Below are positions 63,784-64,000 of a DNA stretch of 64,000 nt, in pieces. The stretch is taken from assembly GCA_050010035.1 (NCBI GenBank), contig JBEKLU010000003.1, forward strand, positions 41,411 through 105,410. Reading direction: 5' to 3'. Numbering within the stretch: position 1 is the first letter of the stretch; each line of letters opens with the position of its first letter. This DNA comes from Roseiarcus sp050010035. Its GTDB lineage: Bacteria; Pseudomonadota; Alphaproteobacteria; Rhizobiales; Beijerinckiaceae. Made by a program: the position numbers and the translations under genes. The notes under the pieces are model-generated. The model was not told where the DNA came from. It saw only the letters and a list, made by a program, of their open reading frames with translations, and searched no databases.

Positions 63784-64000
63784 TCAGGGCGCTTTTGGAA
63801 CCTTTCTCGTTCCTTTGTTGTCGCGACGCGGCGTCGCCGTAGCGGACGCCGCCTGAGCGACGTTGCCGCCGGTCGGATTTTCGCTTCGGCGAGGTCGAAG
63901 CGCGGCGTCAAGCAACCCCGATATCCATGCGAGGTCGGACTCTGACAGATCGACAAGCCGAAGCGAGAGTTCGTTGAACGCCTTCCGCCTGACCGCGCCG
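63784..64000 (-). CDS. Partial hypothetical protein at right edge
   Basis: A minus-strand frame enters from the right edge and stops at 63784-63786. The visible 71 residues include RKAFNELSLRLVDLSESDLA and then WISGLLDAALRPRR, ending in a polar Thr/Arg/Lys-rich tail. The amphipathic helix and gradual disordered tail look protein-like. It belongs to the integrated element; the function is unknown. Confidence 0.45.
   Translation of the reverse strand, partial: GAVRRKAFNELSLRLVDLSESDLAWISGLLDAALRPRRSENPTGGNVAQAASATATPRRDNKGTRKVPKAP

Overview
The window is GC-rich chromosomal DNA from an alphaproteobacterium, most probably of the order Hyphomicrobiales (Rhizobiales). Supporting signs are Tat-exported repeat proteins of the TIGR03808 type, a DUF1674/SdhAF4 protein beside rsmB, an accA gene standing alone, PHA storage genes, RpiR and periplasmic molybdenum-hydroxylase operons, and FNR/FixK-like boxes. 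The species cannot be named from the sequence.

Region 1 (1-14,192) is a coherent catabolic island. It has two PLP fold-type II enzymes, a 2[4Fe-4S] ferredoxin, a BMP/PnrA-type binding protein, a YgfK-like iron-sulfur oxidoreductase, a D-aminoacylase-type amidohydrolase, an M20 carbamoylase/amidohydrolase, an RpiR regulator, a fused molybdenum hydroxylase and an SsnA-like aminohydrolase. These parts match the reductive purine (uric acid) degradation set known from E. coli (xdhD, ygfK, ssnA, hyuA, ygeY, ygeX) and gut anaerobes. Several parts are replaced or split, which makes this the leading candidate for an undescribed variant pathway.

Region 2 (14,396-28,258) is dominated by storage lipids: a wax ester synthase/diacylglycerol acyltransferase, a two-domain fatty acyl reductase, an acyl-CoA synthetase, a patatin, a lipase-like hydrolase, a phasin and an intracellular PHA depolymerase, with a tRNA-Gly and an ABC-2 exporter in between. 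The phasin, patatin and TPR genes look like one operon behind an FNR/FixK-like site.

Region 3 (28,581-34,114) is a polyol module: a SorC-family regulator, a zinc dehydrogenase and a complete galactitol-type PTS permease (IIC-IIA-IIB). Sugar-transporting PTS permeases are uncommon in this class, so acquisition is likely. Region 4 (34,411-40,576) is mostly core: an L,D-transpeptidase, SdhAF4, rsmB, purH and two exported proteins.

Region 5 (40,577-47,325) is accessory. It holds a TIR-domain membrane protein, a radical SAM enzyme and a 44-residue membrane peptide in a row, then an esterase, then a four-gene operon (hydrolase, YciB-like, membrane protein, winged-helix regulator) with a strong operator/promoter in front. 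Region 6 (47,463-61,051) has kbl-tdh for threonine breakdown, a Tat-exported three-subunit molybdenum hydroxylase followed by a SagB-like flavoprotein, a YafK-like L,D-transpeptidase, a ribose-type ABC/ribokinase operon without its ATPase, and accA.

Region 7 (61,161-64,000) is the left end of an integrated element: a tRNA-Arg 3' remnant, a tyrosine integrase, an excisionase-like gene, an operator-like site and small unknown genes running off the window edge.
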